Shown piece by piece: positions 1 through 8,351 of a stretch of 35,099 nucleotides of DNA; the first letter of the stretch is position 1, and each line of letters begins with the position of its first letter. Under the pieces are notes generated by a model. The model was given only the letters and a program-made list of their open reading frames with translations, was not told the origin of the DNA and did not search any database. The stretch covers positions 1-35,099 of the forward strand of contig CAMDHJ010000018.1 in assembly GCA_945897865.1 (NCBI GenBank). The letters run 5' to 3'. The DNA is from Tepidiphilus sp. J10 (GTDB lineage: Bacteria; Pseudomonadota; Gammaproteobacteria; Burkholderiales; Thiobacillaceae). The translations under genes were made by a program, and so were the position numbers.

Positions 1-3000
1 CTGAAGATCACCGGCCTCGCCGCCGGATTCGACATCGAAGGTGCCACCTTCCTGCTTGGCGCCGGCAGCAGCCGGGTCTGGGTGCTAGACCCGGCCGACC
101 TGGCGACTGCCAAACTGGTGGCGCCGGACAATTTCAGCGGCACGGTCAACTTCTCGCTGATCCCGATCACCACTGAGGACGACGGCAACTCGCTGACCGG
201 CGCTGCGATACCGTTGTCCGCGACGATCACGCCGACGCCCGAGGCCACGCTGAATACCAGCACAACCCTGAACGAAGACACGCTGGCCCAGGTCAGTTTC
301 GCGCTGCAACCTCAGCATGGCGACAACGATGAAACCCTGGATTCGGTCTGGATCAAGGCCGCCGATGTCGATGTCAATCCGAATTTCACGCTGTTCTACG
401 GCAATGCCACCAGCACCCCGCTGGCGGATGGCCTGGCTGGCGTGGTGCTGGATGCCGGCTGGTACAAGCTGACCGGCGCGGCGATCAACAACATCTACAT
501 CAAAGGCGCGGACAACCTGTCAACTTCCGACAGCTTCGATATCCGCTATGAAATCACCGATCCCGCCTCCGACGCCTCGCTCACCGCCGTCACCACCCAG
601 ACCTCGGCCAGCTTCAGCCTTGCCATCAATGCAGTCACCGACGCCGTCACGCAAATCATCAGCAGCATCACCCCAAGCAACCTCCTCAATGCCACAGTCA
701 ACGGCACCGTCGTCAGGGCGACCGGCACCACCTCGCTCGACATCGTCATCGACATCACCAAGCAGAACGACGCCAACGCCCACAACACGCCTGACACGGA
801 CGCCAGTGAAAGCCTGACCCAGTTGATCATCGATGGCGTGCCGCAAGGCGTCAGCGTGGTCGGCGCAACCTATATCGGCAACTCCAGCGCCGGCGCCAAT
901 ACCGGCCAATGGCTGCTCAGCGCGGCGGAGGTGTTCAACGCCGCCACCGTTCAGAAAACCCTGACCTTCAATCTCGATGGCAGCGCCAGCCAGCTCGACA
1001 ACCTCAACCAGCTGATCACCATCACCACGGTGACCCGCGACGGTTCGGCCAGCACGGTGAATGCGCAGACCAGCTGGACTTTGCAGACAGCCGCCGGCTT
1101 CGACGACTCCAGCAATCCTGCACCGGTGGACCCGGCCATGATCGACACCTGGAACCACGCGCCGATCGTGGCGATGGAAGATGCCGCAATCAATGCCAAC
1201 GACCTCATCAACGCCCAGATCAGCGACAGCGGCCCGTTCTCCATCACTTTGAGCAACCTGCCCGCCGGCATGGGGGTTTCCGGCATGACGCTGACCCAGG
1301 TCAACGGCATCGACACCTGGACCGCCAGCGGCAACGGTGACAACACCGCGCTGCAAGCCCTGCTCAACGGCATCAGCCTGACACCGCCGGCCAACCTGAA
1401 CAGCAACACCGGCAGCCTGGATTTCAACGCCACCCTGACCACCTATGCCAGCGGCAGCAAACGCAACGACTCGACCCTGGCGATATCCCAGGTGCTGACG
1501 CCGGTCACCGATTCGGCCAGCATCGCGATCAGCGCACCGGATGTCAGTGAAGGCAGCCCGGTCACTTTCAGCGTGCAGTTGTCCAATCCGGCCGACGGCG
1601 CCTTCGCCGACTTTGCCGAACTGCACGACGGCAAACTCTATCTGCAAGTGGACGCCTCCGGCCTCAGCCCCGCCGGCGGTAGCCTCAGCGATAGCGGCGG
1701 ACCGCGGTTCACCACGACGGTGAACAGCGTCGCCGGTGTGCCGAATGGCGACTACTACGTGATCGAAAACGTCGATTTCGGCGACAGCCTCAGCTTCACC
1801 TTCACCCCCGGTTCGCATGCCAGCGGCAGCGCCAGCCTGACCGCTTATCTGCAGGGACAGGAGTCCAACGCCGGCAATGTCGTGACCAGTTCCGGAAGCG
1901 ACAGCTTCACGATCGCACCGGTCAACAGCGGACTCGATGCCGGCGGTTTCGTTTCCGCCACCGGCGATGAAGACACCCGCATCGCGCTCACCCTCACCGG
2001 CGCGAATCTGGTGGATGGCGACAGTTCGGAACGCGTCGTCGGCGCCGTGCTGAAAAACGTGCCGAACGGCTACCTGGTCTACGTCGGTGCCAATGCCGGC
2101 GCCGCCGTGCTGGCCACCAATGCCGGCGACGACGGCCTGGGCAACAACATCTGGTCCATTTCGCCAGCCTCCGGCCAATTGCCGGCCTACCTGGCCATTC
2201 TGCCGCCACCCAACTGGAGCGGCACTGTCACCGGCCTGCAGTTGACCGTGCTGACGCAGGAAACCGGCCTGTCGCCAATCGAGACCAGCGCCAGCTTCGA
2301 TCTTATCGTCAACGGCGACGCCGACTTTGACGGCATCACCCTCGCCCCCACCTTGTCGTTCGGCAACGAGGGCAGCCAGATTGCGCTCAACCTGAATGCC
2401 ACCATGGTGGATACCGACGGCTCCGAAACCGCCACCCTGACCATTGAAGGGCTCGGCGCATTCGCCGCCTTCTTTGCCAGCGGCACGCCGATTGCCGCCA
2501 GCTACGACAGCGGCAACGACATCTACACGCTGAGCGGGGTCAGCAACACCGACGTCAATAACCTGACGTTCATCCAGTCCGCCCGCGTCGGCACGCTCAC
2601 CGTCACCGCCTTCACCAGCGATGGCGGCGACACCTCGGCCACTGAGACTGATACCTTGTCAATCGACATCGGCGACAGCCTGGCTACCACGGGTGACGAC
2701 ACGCTGCTTTACGATGGCGCTGCGCTGAACGGGCTGGCCGGCGTCGACGTGGTGCAACTCCGGCTGGGCGAGAACCTCGATTTCGATGCCGCGCCGGTCA
2801 AACCCAGCAATATCGAAAGCATCGATCTGATGCCGGCCGGCCAGGACCACTCGCTCGCCAACCTGAGTTTGCAGGACGTGCTGGACATGACCGACAGCGG
2901 CAAGACGCTGAGCATCCTGGGTGATGCCGGTGATAGTGTGTCGTTCAAGGACGGCGCCGGGCTGGATGTCTGGAGCAAGGACGTCACCCCTTTGAGCGAG

Positions 3001-3090
3001 GGCGGCCACACCTTCGACGTCTACACCAACACGCTGGACGCCGCCGTTCAGGTCAAGATCGAGCAGGCCATCAACGACAGCATCGTCTGA
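1..3090 (+). CDS. Large repeat-rich secreted adhesin, C-terminal part (5' end outside window)
   Basis: The frame is open from base 1, so the true start lies upstream and at least 1029 residues are visible. The protein is rich in Asp, Gly, Ser, Thr, Ala and Asn, nearly free of Cys, and built of tandem beta-sandwich-like segments. Phrases such as DEDTRIALTLTGANLVDGD and NEGSQIALNLNATMVDTDGSE recur and resemble VCBS/cadherin-like repeats, and a SVSEG-type segment near residue 510 is Calx-beta-like. The last ~130 residues (TGDDTLLYDG, NIESIDLMP, SLQDVLDMTDSG, SILGDAGDSV) resemble the C-terminal region of giant type I-secreted RTX/LapA-like adhesins. Export by an ABC/MFP/TolC system and a role in attachment or biofilm are inferred. 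No secretion genes lie within the window. Long antisense frames over this gene are composition artefacts. Confidence 0.85.
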   Translation: MKITGLAAGFDIEGATFLLGAGSSRVWVLDPADLATAKLVAPDNFSGTVNFSLIPITTEDDGNSLTGAAIPLSATITPTPEATLNTSTTLNEDTLAQVSFALQPQHGDNDETLDSVWIKAADVDVNPNFTLFYGNATSTPLADGLAGVVLDAGWYKLTGAAINNIYIKGADNLSTSDSFDIRYEITDPASDASLTAVTTQTSASFSLAINAVTDAVTQIISSITPSNLLNATVNGTVVRATGTTSLDIVIDITKQNDANAHNTPDTDASESLTQLIIDGVPQGVSVVGATYIGNSSAGANTGQWLLSAAEVFNAATVQKTLTFNLDGSASQLDNLNQLITITTVTRDGSASTVNAQTSWTLQTAAGFDDSSNPAPVDPAMIDTWNHAPIVAMEDAAINANDLINAQISDSGPFSITLSNLPAGMGVSGMTLTQVNGIDTWTASGNGDNTALQALLNGISLTPPANLNSNTGSLDFNATLTTYASGSKRNDSTLAISQVLTPVTDSASIAISAPDVSEGSPVTFSVQLSNPADGAFADFAELHDGKLYLQVDASGLSPAGGSLSDSGGPRFTTTVNSVAGVPNGDYYVIENVDFGDSLSFTFTPGSHASGSASLTAYLQGQESNAGNVVTSSGSDSFTIAPVNSGLDAGGFVSATGDEDTRIALTLTGANLVDGDSSERVVGAVLKNVPNGYLVYVGANAGAAVLATNAGDDGLGNNIWSISPASGQLPAYLAILPPPNWSGTVTGLQLTVLTQETGLSPIETSASFDLIVNGDADFDGITLAPTLSFGNEGSQIALNLNATMVDTDGSETATLTIEGLGAFAAFFASGTPIAASYDSGNDIYTLSGVSNTDVNNLTFIQSARVGTLTVTAFTSDGGDTSATETDTLSIDIGDSLATTGDDTLLYDGAALNGLAGVDVVQLRLGENLDFDAAPVKPSNIESIDLMPAGQDHSLANLSLQDVLDMTDSGKTLSILGDAGDSVSFKDGAGLDVWSKDVTPLSEGGHTFDVYTNTLDAAVQVKIEQAINDSIV

Positions 3091-3100
3091 GTCTGCGCAA

Positions 3101-3126
3101 GCCGTCGAGCCGGCCAGCTCGACGGC
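3101..3126 (+). terminator. Perfect 10-bp hairpin after the adhesin gene
   Basis: GCCGTCGAGC and its exact reverse complement GCTCGACGGC flank a 6-base loop, starting 11 bases after the adhesin stop. There is no T-run behind it, so it is not a textbook intrinsic terminator. It could stabilise the 3' end of the adhesin mRNA, assist termination, or act as an operator, since it abuts the likely -10 box of polA. Confidence 0.6.
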
Positions 3127-3128
3127 AC

Positions 3129-3134
3129 TACAAT
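3129..3134 (+). promoter_or_regulatory. Putative -10 box of polA (TACAAT)
   Basis: TACAAT lies 28 bases before the polA start and is followed by a GC-rich discriminator (GCGGCG). No good -35 hexamer is present at the usual distance, because that region is occupied by the right arm of the hairpin. Confidence 0.4.
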
Positions 3135-3161
3135 GCGGCGTCTTGCTACGACACTTCCGAC

Positions 3162-5876
3162 ATGATGCCTACTCTCCTGCTGGTCGATGGCTCCAGCTAT
3201 CTCTACCGCGCCTTTCACGCCCTGCCCGATCTACGCAACCCGGAAGGTCTGCCGACCGGGGCGATGTATGGCGTCATCAACATGCTGAAAAAGCTGCGCA
3301 AGGATTACCCGAGCGCCTATGCCGCCTGCGTGTTCGACGCCAAGGGCAAGACTTTCCGCGACGACTGGTATCCGCAATACAAAGCGCAACGGCCGCCGAT
3401 GCCGGACGATCTGGTCAGCCAGATCGCGCCATTGCATGACGCGGTGCGGGCGCTCGGCTGGCCGCTGCTGATGATCGAGGGCGTCGAGGCGGATGACGTG
3501 ATCGGCACCCTGACCCGACAAGCCGAAGAAGCCGGCATGCGAGCGGTGGTATCGACCGGCGACAAGGATCTGGCGCAACTGGTGACGCCGCAGGTCAGCC
3601 TGATCAACACGATGACCAATGAAACATTGGACGAAGCCGGCGTGCTGACCAAGTTTGGCGTGCCGCCAGCACGTATCGTCGATTACCTGACGCTGATCGG
3701 CGACACCGTCGATAACGTGCCCGGTGTGCCCAAGGTAGGCCCGAAGACAGCGGTCAAATGGCTGGCGGAGTTCGGCGATCTGGATGCCTTGATGGCGCGC
3801 GCCGGCGAGATCAAGGGTGCGGTCGGCGACAACCTGCGCAATGCGCTGGACTGGTTGCCGATGGGACGCAAGCTGATCACGGTGAAATGTGATGTCGAAC
3901 TGCCGCAACGCCTGGATCAACTCGACTGGAAACCGGAGGACCGCGAGACGCTGGCCGCGTTGTTTGCCAAATACAACTTCCGCACCTGGCTGCGCGAGGT
4001 AACCGAGCCGGCGTCCGCGGACGGGGAAGCGGCAGCCGCAACGCCACCGCTTGTTGCCGCTGCGACACCGGTCGAGCGGCATTACGAAACCCTGCTCGAT
4101 GAAGCTGCGCTGGTTCGCTGGATCGACAAGCTGAATGCCGCTGACCTGATCTGCCTCGATACCGAAACTACCAGCCTCGATCCGATGACGGCGCAACTGG
4201 TCGGCCTTTCATTCAGCGTCGATGCCGGCGAAGCTGCCTACCTGCCGCTGGCGCATCACTATGCCGGCGCGCCGACGCAATTGCCGCTCGCCGAAACCCT
4301 GGCCCGGTTGAAACCCCTGCTGGAAGACGCCAGCCGCGCCAAGGTCGGCCAGAACCTGAAGTACGACTGGCATGTGCTGATGAACCACGGCATCCAGCTG
4401 CGCGGCATGGCGCACGACACGCTGCTGCAAAGCTATGTGCTGGAAGCGCATGAGCGGCACGACATGGACACGCTGGCGGCGCGGCATCTGGGCAAGAAAA
4501 CCATCAAATATGAAGAGGTATGCGGCAAGGGCGCCGGCCAGATCGGTTTCGATCAGGTCGATATCGAACGCGCCAGCACCTACGCCGCCGAGGACGCCGA
4601 CATCACGCTGCGCCTGCATCAGCACATGCACCCGGCATTGGTCGCGGAACCGCATCTGGAATCGGTCTACCGTGACATCGAAATGCCGCTGCTGCCGATC
4701 CTGGCGCGCGTCGAACGCAACGGCGTCAAGCTCGATGCCGATTTGCTGCGCGCGCATTCCGGCACGCTGGCGCTGGAGATGGTGGCGCTGGAAGGCAAGG
4801 CGCATCAGGCCGCCGGCCAGCCGTTCAACCTGAACTCGCCGAAGCAGCTGGGCGAGATCCTGTTCAACCAGCTCGGCCTGAAGCCGAAGAAAAAGACCCC
4901 CGGCGGCGCGCCTTCGACGAATGAAGATGCGTTGCAGGAACTGGCGCTGGATCATCCGCTACCGAAACTGATCCTCGACTATCGCAGTCTGGCGAAGCTG
5001 AAATCGACCTACACCGACAAGCTGCCGAACATGGTCAATCCGCGCACCGGCCGCGTGCATACCAACTATTCACAAGCCGTAGCGGTGACCGGCCGGCTAT
5101 CGAGCAACGACCCCAATCTGCAGAACATTCCGGTGCGTTCAGCCGAAGGCCGCAAGATTCGCGAGGCGTTCATCGCCGATGCCGGCAACGTCATCGTGTC
5201 GGCCGACTATTCACAGATCGAGCTGCGCATCATGGCGCACTTGTCCGGCGATGCCAGTCTGCTGCAAGCCTTCGCCGCCGATGCCGATATCCACGCCGCC
5301 ACCGCCGCTGAAGTGCAGGGCGTCGATCTGGAAGCGGTGACGCCGGACATGCGGCGGATGGCGAAAGCGGTCAACTTCGGCCTGATCTACGGCATGTCTG
5401 CATTCGGCCTGGCGGCGCAACTGAATGTCGAACGCGGCGCGGCACAGCTTTATATCGACCGCTACTTCGCACGCTATCCGGGTGTGCTGGATTACATGAA
5501 CCGCACCCGCGAACAGGCGAAGCAGCTTGGCTATGTCGAAACCCTGTTCGGCCGCCGCCTATATTTGCCGGAAATCCGCAGCAACGGCCCGCGCCGCCAG
5601 GGCGCCGAGCGCGCCGCGATCAACGCGCCGATGCAGGGCACGGCCGCCGACCTGATCAAGCTGGCAATGATCGCAGTACAGGGCTGGCTGGACGCCAGCG
5701 GCCTGCAATCAAGACTGATCATGCAGGTGCACGACGAACTGGTGCTGGAAGTGCCGGAAAGCGAGTTGGAAGCCGTCCGCATCGGCCTGCCGCAAAAGAT
5801 GTGCGGCGTGGCGCAACTGAATGTGCCGCTGAAAGCGGAAGTCGGCGTCGGCGCGAACTGGGAAGCGGCACACTGA
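3162..5876 (+). CDS. polA: DNA polymerase I
   Basis: This 904-residue protein performs gap filling, Okazaki fragment maturation and repair synthesis. The N-terminal 5'-nuclease domain (about residues 1-290) starts with LLLVDGSSYLYRAFHALP. The 3'-5' exonuclease domain (about 320-510) keeps Exo I (CLDTETTSLD), Exo II (GQNLKYDWHVL) and Exo III (YAAEDADITL), so proofreading looks intact. The polymerase domain carries motif A (SADYSQIELRIMAHLSGD), motif B (RRMAKAVNFGLIYG) and motif C (MQVHDELVLEV). Length is close to the usual ~900-930. Two adjacent ATG codons (3162 and 3165) are possible starts, and no clear Shine-Dalgarno site precedes either. The gene is probably monocistronic, because the next gene is on the other strand. 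Confidence 0.98.
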   Translation: MMPTLLLVDGSSYLYRAFHALPDLRNPEGLPTGAMYGVINMLKKLRKDYPSAYAACVFDAKGKTFRDDWYPQYKAQRPPMPDDLVSQIAPLHDAVRALGWPLLMIEGVEADDVIGTLTRQAEEAGMRAVVSTGDKDLAQLVTPQVSLINTMTNETLDEAGVLTKFGVPPARIVDYLTLIGDTVDNVPGVPKVGPKTAVKWLAEFGDLDALMARAGEIKGAVGDNLRNALDWLPMGRKLITVKCDVELPQRLDQLDWKPEDRETLAALFAKYNFRTWLREVTEPASADGEAAAATPPLVAAATPVERHYETLLDEAALVRWIDKLNAADLICLDTETTSLDPMTAQLVGLSFSVDAGEAAYLPLAHHYAGAPTQLPLAETLARLKPLLEDASRAKVGQNLKYDWHVLMNHGIQLRGMAHDTLLQSYVLEAHERHDMDTLAARHLGKKTIKYEEVCGKGAGQIGFDQVDIERASTYAAEDADITLRLHQHMHPALVAEPHLESVYRDIEMPLLPILARVERNGVKLDADLLRAHSGTLALEMVALEGKAHQAAGQPFNLNSPKQLGEILFNQLGLKPKKKTPGGAPSTNEDALQELALDHPLPKLILDYRSLAKLKSTYTDKLPNMVNPRTGRVHTNYSQAVAVTGRLSSNDPNLQNIPVRSAEGRKIREAFIADAGNVIVSADYSQIELRIMAHLSGDASLLQAFAADADIHAATAAEVQGVDLEAVTPDMRRMAKAVNFGLIYGMSAFGLAAQLNVERGAAQLYIDRYFARYPGVLDYMNRTREQAKQLGYVETLFGRRLYLPEIRSNGPRRQGAERAAINAPMQGTAADLIKLAMIAVQGWLDASGLQSRLIMQVHDELVLEVPESELEAVRIGLPQKMCGVAQLNVPLKAEVGVGANWEAAH

Positions 5877-5901
5877 AGGCCGCCGCCCGACGCCTGCCAG
5901 T

Positions 5902-6723
5902 TCAGGCCGCCGCTTGCGTGATCATCACCTGCGCTGGCATCGGCGCCGGGAAACCAGCGGCGGCGAGTGATTCGCGGATCGTGCGATTGCCGTCGAAATA
6001 AACCTGCCAGTAATGATCGGTATGGCAGAACGGGCGCACCGCCAGAATCGGGCCGACCAGATTGAAATCGAGGATTTCGACTTCGACGGCGGGATCTTTC
6101 AGCACATTCGGAATCGCGGCGATCTTTTCGCGCAGCAGCAGCATCGCCGCGACATGGTCGGCGGACCCCGCCAGCTGGCATTTCAGTTCGACGCGACGAT
6201 ACGGGTTGCTGCTGAAGTTCTGGATCGTGTCGCCAAATATTTTGGCATTGCCGATCAGCGTCATCACGTTGTCCGGCGTATCCAGCGCGCTGGCGAAGAG
6301 GCCAATTTCCTTGACCGTACCGGTGACGCCGCCAACGGTGACAAAATCGCCCACCTTGAATGGCTTCAGCACGATCAGGAACGCACCGGCCGCAAAATTC
6401 GACAGCAAACCGCCCCAGGCAGCGCCGATGGCGATGCCGACGCCGGCAACCAGGGCCGCAAAGCTGGTGGTCTCGACGCCGAAGTAGCCGAGGATGGCGA
6501 CCACCAGCACGATGTTCAGCGTCACGCCGACAAAGCTGCCGATGTAACGCATCAGGGTCGGATCCACCTTCTGCCGGCCCAGCGCGCTATGCAGCATGCG
6601 ACCGACCAGACCGATCAGCCAGCGGCCGACAATCCAGAAAACGATCGCCGCCAGCACCTTGAAGCCGGCGTCGGTGGCGTACTGCAGGACCAGATCGGAA
6701 TATTGTTGCAACGTGTTTTGCAT
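5902..6723 (-). CDS. mscS: Small-conductance mechanosensitive channel (MscS family)
   Basis: This 273-residue inner-membrane channel would release solutes on hypo-osmotic shock. The N-terminal part contains three hydrophobic segments. The pore-lining third helix and its exit read GAAWGGLLSNFAAGAFLIV followed by KPFKVGDFV, the typical MscS signature, and a beta domain with GGVTGTVKEIGLF follows. Size matches the short MscS type (E. coli 286). The ATG at 6723 was preferred over a GTG at 6732 because GAGGT lies about 8 bases upstream of it. The gene is convergent with polA (stops 25 bases apart) and divergent from the aroG leader. The frames read on the opposite strand are shadows. Confidence 0.93.
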   Translation of the reverse strand: MQNTLQQYSDLVLQYATDAGFKVLAAIVFWIVGRWLIGLVGRMLHSALGRQKVDPTLMRYIGSFVGVTLNIVLVVAILGYFGVETTSFAALVAGVGIAIGAAWGGLLSNFAAGAFLIVLKPFKVGDFVTVGGVTGTVKEIGLFASALDTPDNVMTLIGNAKIFGDTIQNFSSNPYRRVELKCQLAGSADHVAAMLLLREKIAAIPNVLKDPAVEVEILDFNLVGPILAVRPFCHTDHYWQVYFDGNRTIRESLAAAGFPAPMPAQVMITQAAA

Positions 6724-6898
6724 CGGAATCACCTCATATTAGTTGTCGAATGGAAACGGATCGGCCTCGCGGCGGTTCGAATTTTGCCCATGCAGGACGG
6801 CAAGATCACCATCAATGTCAGCGCGAAGCCAGTTTTTGCCATGAATGCGGCCCCACGACCATGCTGTAGCTCACAGCGATTTGCTTACCGTGTGCGGC

Positions 6899-6928
6899 TT
6901 GTTGCAGGGCAGCATCCTCTGTTAGCAT
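6899..6928 (+). promoter_or_regulatory. Putative promoter of the aroG leader
   Basis: TTGTTG (6899-6904) and TAGCAT (6923-6928) are separated by 18 bases. The -10 box is preceded by TG one base upstream (TGTTAGCAT), an extended -10. Transcription would begin around 6935, only about 3 bases before the leader-peptide ATG, so the leader would be nearly leaderless. The assignment is by eye. Confidence 0.4.
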
Positions 6929-6937
6929 CAGCCGCCT

Positions 6938-7003
6938 ATGAACATGATTCGTCAACACTTTTTTCGATTTACCCGGCTGCCTTCGGCGGTTGGACAGGAT
7001 TGA
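6938..7003 (+). CDS. Phe-rich leader peptide of the aroG attenuator
   Basis: This 21-codon frame begins with ATG (a second ATG is at 6944) and ends at TGA 7001-7003. Residues 7-11 read HFFRF, giving three Phe codons (6959-6964 and 6968-6970) in four positions, as in known Phe leader peptides of the pheA and pheST operons. Immediately behind the Phe codons, the segment 6973-6981 can pair with 6985-6993, and GGCGGTT (6985-6991) can alternatively pair with AACCGCC (7045-7051) in the terminator. This arrangement is what a ribosome-stalling attenuator needs. There is no Shine-Dalgarno sequence before either ATG. Function is inferred from structure and position in front of a DAHP synthase gene. Confidence 0.6.
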   Translation: MNMIRQHFFRFTRLPSAVGQD

Positions 7004-7040
7004 CGCATCCGTGTTGAAGTAAACGCGATCTCAGATTCCC

Positions 7041-7071
7041 CGAAAACCGCCAGCCCGCTGGCGGTTTTTCG
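7041..7071 (+). terminator. Intrinsic terminator / attenuator in front of aroG
   Basis: The arms AAAACCGCCAG and CTGGCGGTTTT enclose the loop CCCG (7054-7057), and five T residues (7065-7069) close the structure. It lies 30 bases before the aroG start with no gene upstream on this strand except the leader peptide, so it acts most plausibly as an attenuator. The 5' arm AACCGCC (7045-7051) is also complementary to GGCGGTT inside the leader frame. Confidence 0.8.
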
Positions 7072-7101
7072 TTCAGGGCTGGCACCCACTGGAGCAGTAA
7101 A

Positions 7102-8178
7102 ATGGCACACATCAGGACCGACGATACCCGCATCGAACAGAGCGACGAACTGCTCGCGCCCATGCAGATCATGCGCGAACTGAAAGCGAGCGAAACCGCG
7201 CTGAATACAACCTTTCATGCGCGCAGCCAGATTCATGACGTGCTGCGCGGCGCTGATGACCGTCTGGTCGTTGTCGTCGGGCCGTGTTCGATTCACGACA
7301 CCGCTGCCGCACTGGAATATGCCGCAAAGCTGAAACTGCTGGCGACTGAACTGGAAGCCGACCTGATCACCGTGATGCGGGTGTACTTCGAGAAACCACG
7401 CACCACGGTGGGCTGGAAGGGCCTGATCAACGATCCGCACATGGATGAAAGCTTCGACATCAACGAAGGCATGCGGCTGGCGCGCAAATTGTTGCTGGAT
7501 ATCAACGAGATGGGCTTGCCCTGCGGCACCGAGTTTCTCGATCTGATCTCGCCGCAATACATCGCCGATCTGGTCGCCTGGGGCGCCATTGGCGCGCGCA
7601 CCACCGAATCGCAGTCGCACCGGCAGCTGGCCTCCGGCCTGTCGTGCCCGGTCGGCTTCAAGAACGGCACCGACGGTGGTATCAAGATGGCGGTAGACGC
7701 GATCAAGGCGGCCACCGCGCGGCATCACTTTGTTTCGATCACCAAATCCGGCCATGTCGCGGTGTTCAAGACCGCCGGCAACGAGGATTGCCACATCATC
7801 CTGCGCGGCGGCAAAACGACCAATTACGACGCAGCCAGCGTCAACGCCGCGTGCAAGGATCTGGCCGGCGCCAACCTGCGACAACAGGTAATGATCGATT
7901 TCTCGCACGCCAATTCGAGCAAGAAATTCGAACGTCAGATCGACGTCGGCCACGATGTCGCTGGTCAGCTTGCGGCCGGCGACCAGCGCATCTTCGGCGT
8001 CATGATCGAAAGCCATCTCAACCCGGGCCGCCAGGACCTGGTGCCCGGCAAGCCGCTGGCGCACGGCGTCTCGGTCACCGATGCCTGCATCGGCTGGGAT
8101 GCTACCGAACCGCTGCTGCGCGAACTGGCCGAAGCCGTGCGGGCGCGTCGCCTGGCGACACCAGCCGAAGAGGAATAA
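7102..8178 (+). CDS. aroG: 3-deoxy-7-phosphoheptulonate (DAHP) synthase, class I
   Basis: This 358-residue enzyme condenses phosphoenolpyruvate and erythrose 4-phosphate, the first step of the shikimate pathway to Phe, Tyr and Trp. GPCSIHD (residues 60-66) holds the metal-binding Cys62. GARTTESQSHRQLASGLSCP and PVGFKNGTDG are hallmarks of the AroF/AroG/AroH class, and length equals the E. coli isozymes (350-356). Which amino acid inhibits the enzyme cannot be read safely from sequence, but the Phe-rich leader upstream argues for control of expression by Phe. The ATG at 7102 follows GGAG about 8 bases upstream. The symbol aroG is given by class; aroF is possible. Confidence 0.93.
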   Translation: MAHIRTDDTRIEQSDELLAPMQIMRELKASETALNTTFHARSQIHDVLRGADDRLVVVVGPCSIHDTAAALEYAAKLKLLATELEADLITVMRVYFEKPRTTVGWKGLINDPHMDESFDINEGMRLARKLLLDINEMGLPCGTEFLDLISPQYIADLVAWGAIGARTTESQSHRQLASGLSCPVGFKNGTDGGIKMAVDAIKAATARHHFVSITKSGHVAVFKTAGNEDCHIILRGGKTTNYDAASVNAACKDLAGANLRQQVMIDFSHANSSKKFERQIDVGHDVAGQLAAGDQRIFGVMIESHLNPGRQDLVPGKPLAHGVSVTDACIGWDATEPLLRELAEAVRARRLATPAEEE

Positions 8179-8209
8179 GGGGGAGGAGACGTGGCATGCC
8201 GCGATAGGC

Positions 8210-8215
8210 TAGAAT
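8210..8215 (+). promoter_or_regulatory. Putative -10 box of the 4.5S RNA gene
   Basis: TAGAAT lies about 8 bases before the predicted RNA start and is followed by TCGCGGCGG, a GC-rich discriminator typical of stable-RNA promoters. A convincing -35 box is not seen. Confidence 0.4.
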
Positions 8216-8222
8216 TCGCGGC

Positions 8223-8317
8223 GGCGGGCCTCCCCGCATGGCTAAGCCGTGAACCTGGTCAGGTCCGGAAGGAAGCAGCCACAGCGGTCGATACCAGTGC
8301 CGGGGGTCAGGCTCGCC
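8223..8317 (+). ncRNA. ffs: Signal recognition particle RNA (4.5S RNA)
   Basis: The core CAGGTCCGGAAGGAAGCAGC (about 8260-8279) is the universal SRP domain IV, with the GGAA tetraloop and the asymmetric loop that binds Ffh. The ends GGCGGGCC (8223-8230) and GGCTCGCC (8310-8317) pair with a single G-U, and CCCCGCA / TGCCGGGG pairs lie inside. Overall size (~95 nt) fits the small bacterial form. The RNA works with Ffh and FtsY to deliver nascent membrane proteins. The exact 5' and 3' ends are estimated from the closing stem. No strong terminator is visible between it and the next gene. Confidence 0.93.
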
Positions 8318-8351
8318 ACCACCCCCAAATTTTGAAAACGAGGTGTTCAGC

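Noticed and set aside
520-2178. 552-codon open frame on the minus strand
   Set aside because: It lies fully antisense to the adhesin gene, which has clear repeat domains; the frame is open because of GC-rich codon bias, and its residues are low-complexity without a family match.
6013-8064. Long open frames opposite mscS (6013-7017, plus) and opposite aroG (6952-8064, minus)
   Set aside because: Both are shadows of well-supported genes, and the second would also run across the leader and terminator.
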